Of a DNA stretch of 11,787 nt, positions 1 through 6,096 are shown in pieces. The position numbers were made by a program, and so were the translations under genes. The stretch's first letter is position 1. Each line of letters begins with the position of its first letter. The stretch is from positions 1 through 11,787 of the forward strand of contig JAPLSK010000135.1 in assembly GCA_026398675.1 (NCBI GenBank), written 5' to 3'. Source of the stretch: a bacterium. Lineage in GTDB: Bacteria; RBG-13-66-14. A model generated the notes under the pieces. It worked only from the letters and a program-made list of their open reading frames with translations, was not told the DNA's origin and made no database searches.

Positions 1-1040
1 TGCCGGTGCTCATCAACCAGTGGGCGAACGTGGTGCGCTGGGAGATGACGACGCGGCCCTTCCTGCGCACCGCCGAGTTTCTCTGGCAGGAGGGCCACAC
101 CGCCCACGCCACTGCCGCGGATTGTCAGGCGGAAGTGCTGCGCATGCTCGAGGTCTACCGCGACTTCGTCGAGACCGACCTGGCGATGCCGGTCCATCCC
201 GGGGCCAAGAGCGATGCGGAGAAGTTCGCCGGCGCCGACATGACCTACTCCATCGAAGCGCTCATGAAGGACGGCTACGCGCTGCAGGCCGGCACCTCAC
301 ACAATCTCGGCCAGCACTTCGCGAAGGTCTTCGACATCACCTTCCTGGACGAGGACGAGTCCCAAAAGCACGTATGGCAGACGAGCTGGGGGGTGAGCAC
401 CCGCGCGGTGGGCGCCGTGGTGATGACCCACGGCGACGAGCGCGGCCTGCGGCTGCCGCCCCGGATCGCCCCGGTCCAGGTGATCGTCGTCCCCATCCTC
501 TTCGACAAGACCCGGGACGAGACCCTCCACTACTGCTCCTACGTCACCGAAATACTCTCCGATTTCCGGGTGGAGCTGGACGATTCGGACAAGAGCCCGG
601 GGTGGAAGTTCGCCGAGCACGAGCTGCGCGGGGTGCCGATCCGTCTCGAGGTGGGCCCCCGTGATATGGAGGGGGACCAGGTGACCCTGGTCCGGCGGGA
701 CACGGGCGAGAAGCGGCCGGTGCTGGTCTCGGACCTGCCCCGGGTGACGAAGGAGACCCTGGATCAGATCCAGGAGGGGCTTTACCGCCAGGCTCTGGCG
801 TACCGCGAGGAGCTCACCTTCCGGGTGGGCACGCTGGCCGAGCTTTCCGCCGGCCTGGAGGAGAAGCGCGGCCTCTACCACGCACCCTGGTGCGGGGACG
901 CGGCCTGCGAGAACGAGGTCAAGGATAAGACCAAGGCCACCATCCGGCTCCTGCCTTTCAATCAGCCCGAGGAGCGGGGGGCGTGCCTGGTCTGCGGCAA
1001 GGAGGCCCGCTGGGAGGCGATTTTCGCCCGGGCCTATTGA
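1..1040 (+). CDS. proS: Prolyl-tRNA synthetase, archaeal/eukaryotic type, 3' part (5' end outside window)
   Basis: Class II aminoacyl-tRNA synthetase charging tRNA-Pro with proline in the cytoplasm. The frame is already open at the first base (first full codon at 3), so the gene begins upstream; about 346 residues are visible, and family members of about 480 residues would leave about 130 missing. The visible part opens in motif 2 (RWEMTTRPFLRTAEFLWQEG, near bases 48-105). It continues through the proline-pocket stretch GTSHNLGQHFAKVF (about 289) and motif 3 (GVSTRAVGAVVMTHGDERGL, about 391-450) into the anticodon-binding domain (APVQVIVVPI, about 469). The C-terminal zinc-binding domain has four cysteines (CGDAAC near 891, CLVC near 987) and the protein ends in tyrosine. 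Zinc tail, terminal Tyr and absence of an editing domain identify the ProS type 3 form rather than the E. coli form. Stop TGA 1038-1040; coaE begins 78 bases later. Confidence 0.96.
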   Translation, partial: PVLINQWANVVRWEMTTRPFLRTAEFLWQEGHTAHATAADCQAEVLRMLEVYRDFVETDLAMPVHPGAKSDAEKFAGADMTYSIEALMKDGYALQAGTSHNLGQHFAKVFDITFLDEDESQKHVWQTSWGVSTRAVGAVVMTHGDERGLRLPPRIAPVQVIVVPILFDKTRDETLHYCSYVTEILSDFRVELDDSDKSPGWKFAEHELRGVPIRLEVGPRDMEGDQVTLVRRDTGEKRPVLVSDLPRVTKETLDQIQEGLYRQALAYREELTFRVGTLAELSAGLEEKRGLYHAPWCGDAACENEVKDKTKATIRLLPFNQPEERGACLVCGKEARWEAIFARAY

Positions 1041-1064
1041 TTCTAGGGATTCGTAAAACGGCGT

Positions 1065-1097
1065 GGGCCGGCGCGTGTCAGGATGCGCCGTCGGCCC
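1065..1097 (+). other. GC-rich hairpin between proS and coaE, possible weak terminator
   Basis: An inverted repeat pairs GGGCCG (1065-1070) with CGGCCC (1092-1097) and GCGC (1071-1074) with GCGC (1085-1088), leaving a 3-nt bulge (1089-1091) and a loop at 1075-1084. It lies just after the proS stop. It is followed by CCTTGCTATA rather than a run of T, so it does not meet the usual criteria for an intrinsic terminator. It could attenuate transcription into coaE or be incidental in GC-rich DNA. No convincing promoter is seen between proS and coaE, so the two may be cotranscribed. Confidence 0.35.
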
Positions 1098-1117
1098 CTT
1101 GCTATAGGTGAGCCAAC

Positions 1118-1735
1118 GTGCTGACACTGGGTTGGACAGGCGGCGTGGCATCGGGCAAGACGACGGCGCTCGATCTCTTGGGCAAGATCGCGCGCCTGGA
1201 CGTCGTCGAGGCGGACATGCTCGGGCACAGGCTCCTCCGCGAACCGTGGATTCGGGACGCGGTGGTGGAGCTCTGCGGCCGGGACATCCTGGACTCGGGC
1301 GGCGAGATCGACCGGGGGTGCCTGGGGAGGATGGTTTTCGCGGACAGGGAGCTCCTCGTCCGCTACAACAATTTGATTCACCCGCCCCTCATCGAGGGCG
1401 TCCGCACCGCCGTCGAGGAGGCCCGGAACCGTAACGACGCCGAGGCCTTCGTGGTGGACGCGGCGCTCATCTTCGAGTGGGGGATAGGACGGCTCTTCGA
1501 TGCGGTGGTGGCGGTTCGGGCCGCCCAGGGACTGGCGCTCAGGCGGTTGCTGCGCGATGGGCTGACGGAAATCGAGGCCCGGCAGCGGCTCAACAGCCAG
1601 CTCCGCGAGGAAGTCAAGGTCCAGCGCGCCGACTTTGTCATCATCAACGACAACGACCTGGAAGCGCTCGAGCGGCGCGTCTGGTTCCTCTGGGAGCACC
1701 AGCTCGCCCCGCTGAAGAGGGCGAGGGCCACGTGA
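1118..1735 (+). CDS. coaE: Dephospho-CoA kinase
   Basis: Last step of coenzyme A synthesis: ATP-dependent phosphorylation of the 3'-hydroxyl of dephospho-CoA. The 205-residue product has the usual length. Visible marks: an N-terminal P-loop TGGVASGKTT (residues 7-16), the adjacent ADMLGHRLL segment (the conserved xADxIxH region), an IHPPLIEGV helix near residue 88 (conserved HP), the VVDAALIFEWGI strand (usually PLLFE; here A replaces P) and a lid-like RRLLRDGLTEIEARQRLNSQ segment (R-x2-R...A..R). Start is GTG at 1118, supported by AGGTGA (1106-1111) six bases upstream; this GTG directly precedes the family's N-terminal strand. The stop TGA (1733-1735) overlaps the proposed GTG start of the eda-like gene (GTGA), indicating translational coupling. 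Linkage of coaE to sugar-acid genes is probably operon convenience rather than shared pathway (inference). Confidence 0.93.
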   Translation: MLTLGWTGGVASGKTTALDLLGKIARLDVVEADMLGHRLLREPWIRDAVVELCGRDILDSGGEIDRGCLGRMVFADRELLVRYNNLIHPPLIEGVRTAVEEARNRNDAEAFVVDAALIFEWGIGRLFDAVVAVRAAQGLALRRLLRDGLTEIEARQRLNSQLREEVKVQRADFVIINDNDLEALERRVWFLWEHQLAPLKRARAT

Positions 1736-2300
1736 CGCCCCGGCCGGTGGAGGCCATCGGCGCGGCCCGGGTGGTGCCGGTAATCCGCACGACCGAGGCC
1801 GGTTTGGCCCTGCCGGCCGCCCGTGCGCTCATCGCCGGGGGGGCATCGGTGCTGGAGGTGGCGCTCACCTGCCCCGACGCGTGTCGTCGGTTGAAATGTT
1901 GGAGGAGGCGGTCCGGCGTGGGGCCGCCTTCACCGTTTCGCCTCATTCGGACCCCGCGCTGCTGGAGCGGGCGCGGAGGCTGGATACGCCGCACATCCCC
2001 GGCGCGGCCACCCCCACCGAGGCGGTCGCGGCCATCCGGGCGGGAGCGGCTCTGGTGAAAATCTTCCCGGCAAGGGAGCTGGGCGGACCCGCCTACCTGC
2101 GGGCGCTCCTCGCCCCCCTCCCGGATATGCGACTTATTCCCGCCGGCGGCGTCTCACTCGACGAGGTCGCCGGTTATTTGGCGGCGGGGGCCTTCGCCGT
2201 GGCACTGGGTTCGGAGCTGGTGCGGCGGGAGTGGCTGCGCGACGGCGCCTGGGAAAAACTCCAGGGGGCGATGGAGGACCTTCTTGCCCGGCTTCCGTGA
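1732..2300 (+). pseudogene. eda: KDPG/KHG aldolase family (Eda-like), disrupted by an internal deletion with frame change
   Basis: Eda-family class I aldolases cleave 2-keto-3-deoxy-6-phosphogluconate or a related acid to pyruvate plus an aldehyde. The N-terminal part reads from GTG 1732 (VVPVIRTTEAG..., then GGASVLEVALTCPDA, containing the conserved Glu of LEVTL in E. coli Eda) to about 1881. The C-terminal part continues in another frame from about 1881 (SSVEMLEEAVRRGAAFTVSP, then LVKIFPARELGG with the Schiff-base Lys, then LIPAGGVS) to TGA 2298-2300. Compared with E. coli Eda as I remember it, LEV to SP spans about 51 residues there but only 92 bases here, so about 61 bases are missing, including the GAGTV strand. 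61 is not a multiple of three, which explains the frame switch. Ribosomal frameshifting would not restore the missing barrel strand. It is either a real pseudogene or an assembly deletion; family assignment is firm, status less so. Confidence 0.82.
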
Positions 2301-3972
2301 ATCGGCGCCCGAGGCGGTGCCCCTGCGCCTGGCCGCGGGGATGCGCCCCGACGAGACCGGCCGTCCCTGGGTTTTAATCGAATCCTCCGCCGGGGAGACC
2401 CACCCCGGCTCCTCCCACCTGCTTCGGCTTTCCGAGCTTTGCGCCGACGAGGTCCGCCGCGCCGGCGGCGCGCCTTACCGCTCGTTCTGCACAGACCTCT
2501 GCGATGGCGTGGCCCAGGGGACTCCCGCCATGGGTCTCTCCCTCGCCGGCCGCGAGCTCTACGCCCTGGCCGCCGAGCTGCACGCCCGTGGCGGTCACGC
2601 CGACGGCGTCCTCTTCCTCTCCTCCTGCGATAAATCCATCCCGGCCCATCTCATCGCCGCGGTCCGGCTGGGCCTCCCGGCTGTCCTGGTGCCCGGCGGG
2701 GTGATGCCCCGCTCCGCCGACGGCGGGATCCTGGCCGACGCGGGGGAACTGGCGGCGGCCCGTCGGCGTGGTGAAATTTCTCCGGATGAGTTTGAGGAAA
2801 AGAGCCGCGGGCTCTGCCCCGGTCCCGGCGCCTGCGCATTCATGGGCACGGCGGGGACCATGCAGTGCCTGGCAGTGGGGCTCGGCCTGGCGCTCCCCGG
2901 CTCGGAGCTCCTGCCGCCTCTCGGTCCCGCGCAGCTCTCGGCCTGCCGGCGGTCGGCCCAGACGCTGATGCGCCTCGTCGGGGCGGGTACGACGCCTCGG
3001 GACCTCCTCGACGCGCGTTCGGTTAAAAACGCCGTGGCCCTGCTGGCGGCGCTGGGCGGCTCGACCAACGCTCTCTTGCACCTGGCGGCCCTGGCCCACG
3101 AGCTGGGCGTCCCCTTCGACCTGCGCGGGGTGGACCGTATCGCGGCGGAGGTGCCCCGCCTGGTCAACCTGCGTCCGGCGGGCGCGCACCCGACCGATCG
3201 TTTCCACCTGGCCGGCGGCGTCCCGGCGGTGGTCGAGCTGCTGACCGGGCTCGGCCTCTTCGATTCCGAGGCCCGGACGGTCTCGGGGAGTTGGGGCGAG
3301 GCCCTGGACGACTGGCGCTGCCGGGACGACCCGGAACGCCGGAGCGCCCTTTTAGCCGAGAGTGGCGAGTCGCCCGGAAATTACGTGAGCCCCGGAGCGG
3401 ACGCCTCCTTCGGTCCTCCGGGCGGGATCCGCGTTCTCTTCGGCAACCTGGCGCCGCGAGGGGCGGTGGTCAAGCTCGCCGGGTTCGAGCGGACGCGCTT
3501 CCAGGGCCCGGCCCGCGTCTTCGACTCCGAGGGCGCCGCGCTGGACGCGGTGGCAATCGGGGCGGTGAAGCCCGGCGACGTGGTCGTCCTCGCCCGCCAG
3601 GGTCCACGGGGGGCGGGGATGCCGGAGCTGTTCTACCTCTCCGCCGCCATCCGCGAGCACCCCGCGCTGTCGGGCGCGGTGGCCCTGGTCACCGACGGCC
3701 GCTTCTCCGGGGCCACCGCGGGGCCGTGCGTGGGCCACGTCTGCCCCGAGGCGGCGGTGGGCGGCCCCCTGGCCCTGGTGCGGGAGGGCGACGCGGTCCT
3801 GGTGGACCTGGAGGAGAGGCGTCTGGAGCTTTTGGTGGACGCATCCGAGCTCGAACGGCGGCGCGCCGCCTGGACCCCGCCGGTGCTCCCGGAGGGGTCC
3901 GGTCTGCTCGCGCTGTACCGAAAATCGGCCCTCCAGGCCGACGAGGGAGGTGGCTTGGATGCGCGGGGGTAA
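2284..3972 (+). CDS. IlvD/Edd-superfamily sugar-acid dehydratase, YjhG/YagF (D-xylonate dehydratase)-like
   Basis: Iron-sulfur dehydratase removing water from an aldonic acid to give a 2-keto-3-deoxy acid. Conserved blocks in order: CTDLCDGVAQGTPAM (C69, C73), SSCDKSIPAHL (C115), GLCPGPGACAFMGTAGTMQC (C178, C184), ALGGSTNALLHL, VPRLVNLRP with FHLAGGVPAVVELL, VLFGNLAPRGAVVKLAG, and VTDGRFSGATAGPCVGHVCP. The LCDG motif, the LAGGVP block and the GTAGT run match E. coli YjhG/YagF better than IlvD (from memory). The canonical IlvD first cluster cysteine (TPCN) is HPGS here, as in YjhG, which also lacks Cys there. At 562 residues it is shorter than YjhG (about 655). TTG 2284 is chosen because GGAGG (2273-2277) lies 6 bases upstream; GTG 2317 or ATG 2341 are alternatives with poorer sites. 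It overlaps the aldolase by 17 bases and the kinase by 14. Substrate (xylonate, gluconate, galactonate or other) cannot be read from sequence. Confidence 0.88.
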   Translation: MPGFRESAPEAVPLRLAAGMRPDETGRPWVLIESSAGETHPGSSHLLRLSELCADEVRRAGGAPYRSFCTDLCDGVAQGTPAMGLSLAGRELYALAAELHARGGHADGVLFLSSCDKSIPAHLIAAVRLGLPAVLVPGGVMPRSADGGILADAGELAAARRRGEISPDEFEEKSRGLCPGPGACAFMGTAGTMQCLAVGLGLALPGSELLPPLGPAQLSACRRSAQTLMRLVGAGTTPRDLLDARSVKNAVALLAALGGSTNALLHLAALAHELGVPFDLRGVDRIAAEVPRLVNLRPAGAHPTDRFHLAGGVPAVVELLTGLGLFDSEARTVSGSWGEALDDWRCRDDPERRSALLAESGESPGNYVSPGADASFGPPGGIRVLFGNLAPRGAVVKLAGFERTRFQGPARVFDSEGAALDAVAIGAVKPGDVVVLARQGPRGAGMPELFYLSAAIREHPALSGAVALVTDGRFSGATAGPCVGHVCPEAAVGGPLALVREGDAVLVDLEERRLELLVDASELERRRAAWTPPVLPEGSGLLALYRKSALQADEGGGLDARG

Positions 3973-4855
3973 TCGTGCCCAACCGCCCCTGATGTTCACC
4001 GCCGGGGAGTTGATGGTGGAGCGCCACGCCCGGCACCCCGGGCACCTGGGGGTGGGGGGCGCCGCGGCGAACGCGGCCCTGGCCTTCGTCCGCACCGGGG
4101 GACGGGCGGCCTTCGCCTGCCGACTGGCCGAGGACGAGCACCTGCCGCTCCTGCGAGGCGAGCTCGAGCGCGTCGGCCTGTGGAGCCCCGCCGTCGTAAT
4201 CGGCGGGCCCTTCAACGCGGTGTACACCATCGGGGCCGACTGCCCCTATGGCCGGTTCGGCTACGCGCGCGAGGGCAGCGCCGGCGGGAGGCTCGCCCCC
4301 GACGACCTGGACGGGGAGCCGATTGCCGAGGCAAATATGGTGCTGATTTCCGGTGTCTTCGCCTCGCTGAACCCAACCACCCGGGCGACGGTGCGCCGCC
4401 TTCTGGACCTCGCCGCCCCCGGGGCCGCCGTCGCCTACGACGTGAACCACCGCTCCGCTCTGGCCTCGCCCGCGGAGGCGCGGGCGGTGTACGAGGAGCT
4501 CTCGCCGCGCCTCGCCTTCGTCAAGGCGGACCTGGACGAGGGCCGGATGCTCTGGGGCGGCGGCGACCCGCTCGAGGTAGCCCTACGCGGGGCGTCCCGA
4601 CATCCCTTCGTCATGCTCACGCTGGGCGCGAACGGCCTCGTCCTCCTCGCCGATGGGGGACAGGTGGTTGTTCCGGCGACGCCCGCGGAGTGTGTGGACC
4701 CCACCGGGGCGGGCGACGCGGCTCTGGGCGCGGCGCTTTTTCACCTCGCCCGGGGGCGGTCCCCCGGGGAGATAGGCCGGGCCGCGGCGGACGCCGGAGC
4801 GCGGTGCGTCGAGTCCCTCGGCGCTTGGGGCTATACGGTCGGGAATCCCGCCTGA
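3959..4855 (+). CDS. PfkB-family sugar kinase, 2-keto-3-deoxygluconate kinase-like
   Basis: Ribokinase/PfkB-fold kinase that transfers phosphate from ATP to a sugar or sugar acid. Visible marks: N-terminal GGAAANAALAFVRTGG (PfkB signature 1), a substrate-lid segment with YAREGSAGGRLAPDDLD that resembles KDG kinases (REGSA...RL.p.dld), a central YDVNHR strand and the C-terminal signature DPTGAGDAALG with catalytic Asp253 and its anion hole. The product is 298 residues, slightly short for KDG kinases (about 310). ATG 3959 is preferred over GTG 3950 because GGGAGG (3945-3950) sits 8 bases before it. It overlaps the dehydratase stop by 14 bases, implying translational coupling. Next to the dehydratase and aldolase, phosphorylation of a 2-keto-3-deoxy acid is the natural role (inference); a fructokinase-like activity remains possible. 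Confidence 0.85.
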   Translation: MRGGNRAQPPLMFTAGELMVERHARHPGHLGVGGAAANAALAFVRTGGRAAFACRLAEDEHLPLLRGELERVGLWSPAVVIGGPFNAVYTIGADCPYGRFGYAREGSAGGRLAPDDLDGEPIAEANMVLISGVFASLNPTTRATVRRLLDLAAPGAAVAYDVNHRSALASPAEARAVYEELSPRLAFVKADLDEGRMLWGGGDPLEVALRGASRHPFVMLTLGANGLVLLADGGQVVVPATPAECVDPTGAGDAALGAALFHLARGRSPGEIGRAAADAGARCVESLGAWGYTVGNPA

Positions 4856-4886
4856 CGGGCGTTTTCCTAAAAAAAACGGACGGTCC

Positions 4887-4906
4887 GGGCGGTCCGCCGC
4901 CCCTAC
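4887..4906 (-). repeat. REP-like hairpin with abutting GTAG (element A)
   Basis: On the + strand GGGCGG (4887-4892), loop TCCG and CCGCCC (4897-4902) are followed immediately by CTAC (4903-4906). On the - strand this reads GTAG directly at the foot of a perfect 6-bp stem, the same geometry as the elements at 5852-5905 and 10463-10581. Eight A residues (4869-4876) lie just upstream; on the - strand they form a T run after a second small inverted repeat (CGGAC/GTCCG). A further 5-bp hairpin, CCCGG/CCGGG, follows at 4906-4920. The element lies in the 158-base spacer between the kinase gene and recR. Confidence 0.6.
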
Positions 4907-4931
4907 CCGGACCCGCCGGGATCCGTATCTC

Positions 4932-4961
4932 TTGACAGGACGCGGAGCCGTCTGGTAGTTT
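4932..4961 (+). promoter_or_regulatory. Candidate sigma70 promoter for recR
   Basis: A perfect -35 box TTGACA (4932-4937) is followed after 18 bases by TAGTTT (4956-4961), a weak -10 (3 of 6). A transcript would start near 4968, about 45 bases before the recR start. It sits after the REP-like hairpin, which separates recR from the sugar-acid genes. The -35 is convincing; the -10 is not. Confidence 0.45.
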
Positions 4962-5013
4962 CCTATCTGAAAATATCGGCCAGTCCCCCACATCTACAGT
5001 CCGAGCCGAAACC

Positions 5014-5646
5014 TTGGTCCCGAGCTTACAGAAACTCCTCTCGGCGCTGCGTCGCCTGCCCGGCGTGGGCCCCAAATCGGCCCAGCGCATCGGGTACCAT
5101 CTCCTCCGCGCGACCCGTGAGGAGGCCGCGGAACTGGCGCGGGCCATGGTCGCCCTCAAGGACCGCGTCGGTCTGTGCTCGGTCTGCGGAAACGTGGCGG
5201 AGCGGGCGGAGGGGTCGTCGGAGAAGACGCCGCTCGAGTGCCCGATCTGTACCGATCCCCGGCGGGACAGGAGCCGCCTCTTGATCGTCGAGGAGCCCTA
5301 CAACGTCGAGGCCTTCCAGAAGACGGGGGTTTACGACGGGCTGTACCACGTGCTGGGCGGGCTCTTCGACCCCCTGGCCGGGATCGGGGCCGTGGAGCTT
5401 GGCCTGGACGCGCTGGCCCGGCGGGTTTCCGGAGGATCGTTCCGGGAGGTGATTCTGGCCACCAGCCCCACCACCGCCGGTGAGGCCACCGCCAGCTACC
5501 TCCACGAACTTTTGAAACCCTTCGGCGTAACACTGACGCGGATCGCCGTCGGCCTGGCGCCCGGGGCCGATGTGGATTACGCCGACGAGGTCTCCCTGCG
5601 CCTGGCCCTGGAGGGTCGGCGGGAGTACGGGTACACCGGGAAATAG
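5014..5646 (+). CDS. recR: Recombination mediator protein RecR (divergent, enlarged zinc finger)
   Basis: RecR works with RecO (and RecF) to load RecA on SSB-coated gapped DNA. The 210-residue product shows an N-terminal helix-hairpin-helix (LRRLPGVGPKSAQRIGYHLL), a four-Cys zinc finger (C55, C58, C76, C79), a Toprim domain (LLIVEEPYNVEAFQKTG ... YHVLGGLFDPLAGIG) and a C-terminal region with TSPTTAGEATASYL and TRIAVGLAPGADVDYADE. Oddities: 17 residues separate the two Cys pairs against about 8 in E. coli RecR. Normally conserved positions also differ: NPTVEGEA reads SPTTAGEA, and RIAHG reads RIAVG. Start is TTG 5014; no other start codon is in frame upstream and no clear Shine-Dalgarno is present, but this start places the HhH where the family has it. 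The common neighbours dnaX and ybaB are absent; the gene appears monocistronic from its own promoter. Confidence 0.93.
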   Translation: MVPSLQKLLSALRRLPGVGPKSAQRIGYHLLRATREEAAELARAMVALKDRVGLCSVCGNVAERAEGSSEKTPLECPICTDPRRDRSRLLIVEEPYNVEAFQKTGVYDGLYHVLGGLFDPLAGIGAVELGLDALARRVSGGSFREVILATSPTTAGEATASYLHELLKPFGVTLTRIAVGLAPGADVDYADEVSLRLALEGRREYGYTGK

Positions 5647-5740
5647 GGGGCTGGGGGCATTCGCATGGAGCGTACCGCTCAATCTTACGCCCACGGGGAA
5701 ATAGGACCCCAGGGGAGCGGGCGGCCCGGGAAAATGGGTT

Positions 5741-5769
5741 TATACATACGGAACGCTTTTTGCTATAAT
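5741..5769 (+). promoter_or_regulatory. Extended -10 promoter for the mglB-mglA leader
   Basis: A perfect TATAAT (5764-5769) is preceded by TGC, giving an extended -10 (TGnTATAAT). A 4-of-6 -35 box TATACA lies at 5741-5746 with 17-base spacing, inside an AT-rich patch that stands out from the GC-rich surroundings. Transcription would begin near 5776 and give an mglB 5' leader of about 335 bases. This is the best promoter match in the window. Confidence 0.75.
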
Positions 5770-5851
5770 TACTTACCCCTTCAACGGTCTCTCATCGGGG
5801 AGGGCATCTCGGAATCGGACCGGTCCCCCGGGTCAAGGGGTACGTGGGCCC

Positions 5852-5905
5852 GTAGGGGCGGGGCTCCGTCCCCGCCCGCGGGCGACCACGGAGGGTCGCC
5901 CCTAC
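5852..5905. repeat. REPIN-like inverted pair of GTAG hairpins (elements B and C)
   Basis: Element B (+): GTAG (5852-5855), stem GGGCGGGG (5856-5863), loop CTCCGT, stem CCCCGCCC (5870-5877). Element C (-): stem GGGCGACC (5880-5887), loop ACGGAG, stem GGTCGCCC (5894-5901), then CTAC (5902-5905). Only two bases separate them. Read on its own strand, C is GTAG, GGGCGACC, CTCCGT, GGTCGCCC: the same tetranucleotide, stem length and loop as B. The stems differ by paired changes (GGGG/CCCC against GACC/GGTC), so pairing is preserved. Two REP units in opposite orientation with outward GTAG/CTAC define a REPIN/BIME arrangement. It lies inside the predicted mglB leader RNA. Confidence 0.75.
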
Positions 5906-5962
5906 TCTTCGCTCGGTTCGGCCCCGGGGAGACCGGGTGGATATGGGCCCCTTACAAAAGAG

Positions 5963-5984
5963 ACAAGGGGTTTAAACCCCTTGT
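5963..5984. repeat. 22-bp perfect palindrome in the mglB leader
   Basis: ACAAGGGG (5963-5970), TTTAAA and CCCCTTGT (5977-5984) form a perfect palindrome centred in TTTAAA. An extra CCCCTT at 5948-5953 could pair with the same AAGGGG (5965-5970), so the RNA has two mutually exclusive hairpins here. No T run follows, so it does not look like an intrinsic terminator. It could be a dispersed hairpin repeat, a protein-binding site or a leader RNA structure; nothing here decides. Confidence 0.6.
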
Positions 5985-5996
5985 TATCTGGGTCAC

Positions 5997-6096
5997 TTAC
6001 GGTGGGCCACCACTTTTCAGGATGGAGCGGATAGTCCACAGCCGGACTGACTCCTCCATCTTGGGATAAATTACTGTGGGCCAACCCTTTTCAGGA
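5997..6096 (+). repeat. 26-base imperfect direct repeat, 74 bases apart, ahead of mglB
   Basis: Copy 1 (5997-6022) and copy 2 (6071-6096) both read TTACnGTGGGCC...CTTTTCAGGA and differ at 3 of 26 positions. Copy 2 runs into the mglB Shine-Dalgarno AGGAGG (6093-6098), so the repeat puts a near copy of the ribosome-binding region (CTTTTCAGGATGGAG) 74 bases upstream. A small duplication is the simplest origin; retention of both copies around a hairpin suggests possible regulatory use (inference). Confidence 0.7.

Noticed and set aside
1881..2300. C-terminal aldolase fragment considered as an independent gene from GTG 1881
   Set aside because: It lacks the first strands of the barrel including the active-site Glu, has no ribosome site, and continues the N-terminal fragment found directly upstream in another frame.
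2374..3207. 277-codon - strand frame opposite the dehydratase gene
   Set aside because: Antisense shadow of a conserved dehydratase, with no family motifs. The same reasoning applies to 297-1151, 3352-4230 and 6732-7370 on the - strand.
4860..4878. CGTTTT...AAAACG inverted repeat just after the kinase gene, considered as a terminator
   Set aside because: The stem is AT-rich, and on the + strand the run following the loop is A rather than T; it would be a poor rightward terminator.
5665..6069. Open frame of 134 codons in the mglB leader
   Set aside because: It runs through the promoter, the REPIN and the palindrome, starts without a ribosome site, and its composition follows the repeats. It matches no family I know.
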